Below, piece after piece: positions 35,025-35,025 of a stretch of DNA of 35,025 bases. How positions within the stretch are numbered: the first letter of the stretch is position 1; the number at the start of each line of letters is the position of its first letter. The position numbers and the translations under genes are program-made. Origin of the DNA: Winogradskyella sp. (GTDB lineage Bacteria; Bacteroidota; Bacteroidia; Flavobacteriales; Flavobacteriaceae); the NCBI RefSeq assembly GCF_016744625.1, contig NZ_JADGDZ010000017.1, positions 18,890 to 53,914 on the forward strand, in the 5' to 3' direction. Below the pieces are notes generated by a model that was not told where the DNA came from, made no database searches, and was given only the letters and a program-made list of their open reading frames with translations.

Positions 35025-35025
35025 C

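Overview
The window looks like a chromosomal segment of a marine-type Flavobacteriaceae bacterium (Bacteroidota). The evidence is low GC, promoters of the TTG / TAnnTTTG type instead of TTGACA/TATAAT, weak Shine-Dalgarno use, and typical families: GLPGLI proteins, DUF5686, outer-membrane barrels with a carboxypeptidase-like N-domain, and a lipoprotein with a surface-export-like signal. I cannot name the genus with confidence. I see no rRNA, tRNA, CRISPR array, insertion sequence or phage gene. The composition looks even, so this is mostly core genome. No gene-free stretch exceeds 300 bases; the longest (6475-6758) is a divergent promoter region.

Layout. 2-286 (+) is the end of a small glycogen-binding-fold protein. 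On the minus strand, 6474 down to 348, lie etfB-etfA, a DUF151 nuclease-like protein with a UVR motif, a lipocalin-CNT nucleoside transporter, thyA, and a two-repeat TonB-C-like gene broken by one in-frame stop. A 124-bp three-way-junction element sits between etfA and the DUF151 gene. 6759-10337 (+) holds pdhB and a large DUF5686 outer-membrane protein. 10435-13273 (-) holds an exported DinB-fold protein and an M1 aminopeptidase. 13462-17594 (+) pairs soluble pyrophosphatase with an ion-pumping membrane pyrophosphatase, followed by an App1-like phosphatase. 17615-20782 (-) holds a Rieske/glutamate-synthase-like fusion, a deoxynucleoside kinase and an exported unknown. 20939-23150 (-) is a response regulator/histidine kinase pair that diverges from two tandem GLPGLI proteins and a 924-residue outer-membrane receptor (23275-28066, +). 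28148-34895 (-) holds a surface-type lipoprotein, a secreted Tricorn-like protease and metK, and a gene fragment lies at the right edge.

How the genes may work together. The most coherent candidate system is 20939-28066: a two-component system, two GLPGLI paralogues each with exactly two matching cysteines, and an outer-membrane receptor-like barrel. Three TTAAC repeats at an exact 10-bp period sit between the divergent promoters, where an OmpR-type regulator would bind. I read this as an envelope-sensing circuit of unknown signal. Other points of interest are the 28-bp perfect palindrome over the etfBA promoter, the junction element before the DUF151 gene, and the Rieske-glutamate synthase fusion. 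Nucleotide metabolism is represented by three separate genes (CNT transporter, thyA, deoxynucleoside kinase), but not as one operon.
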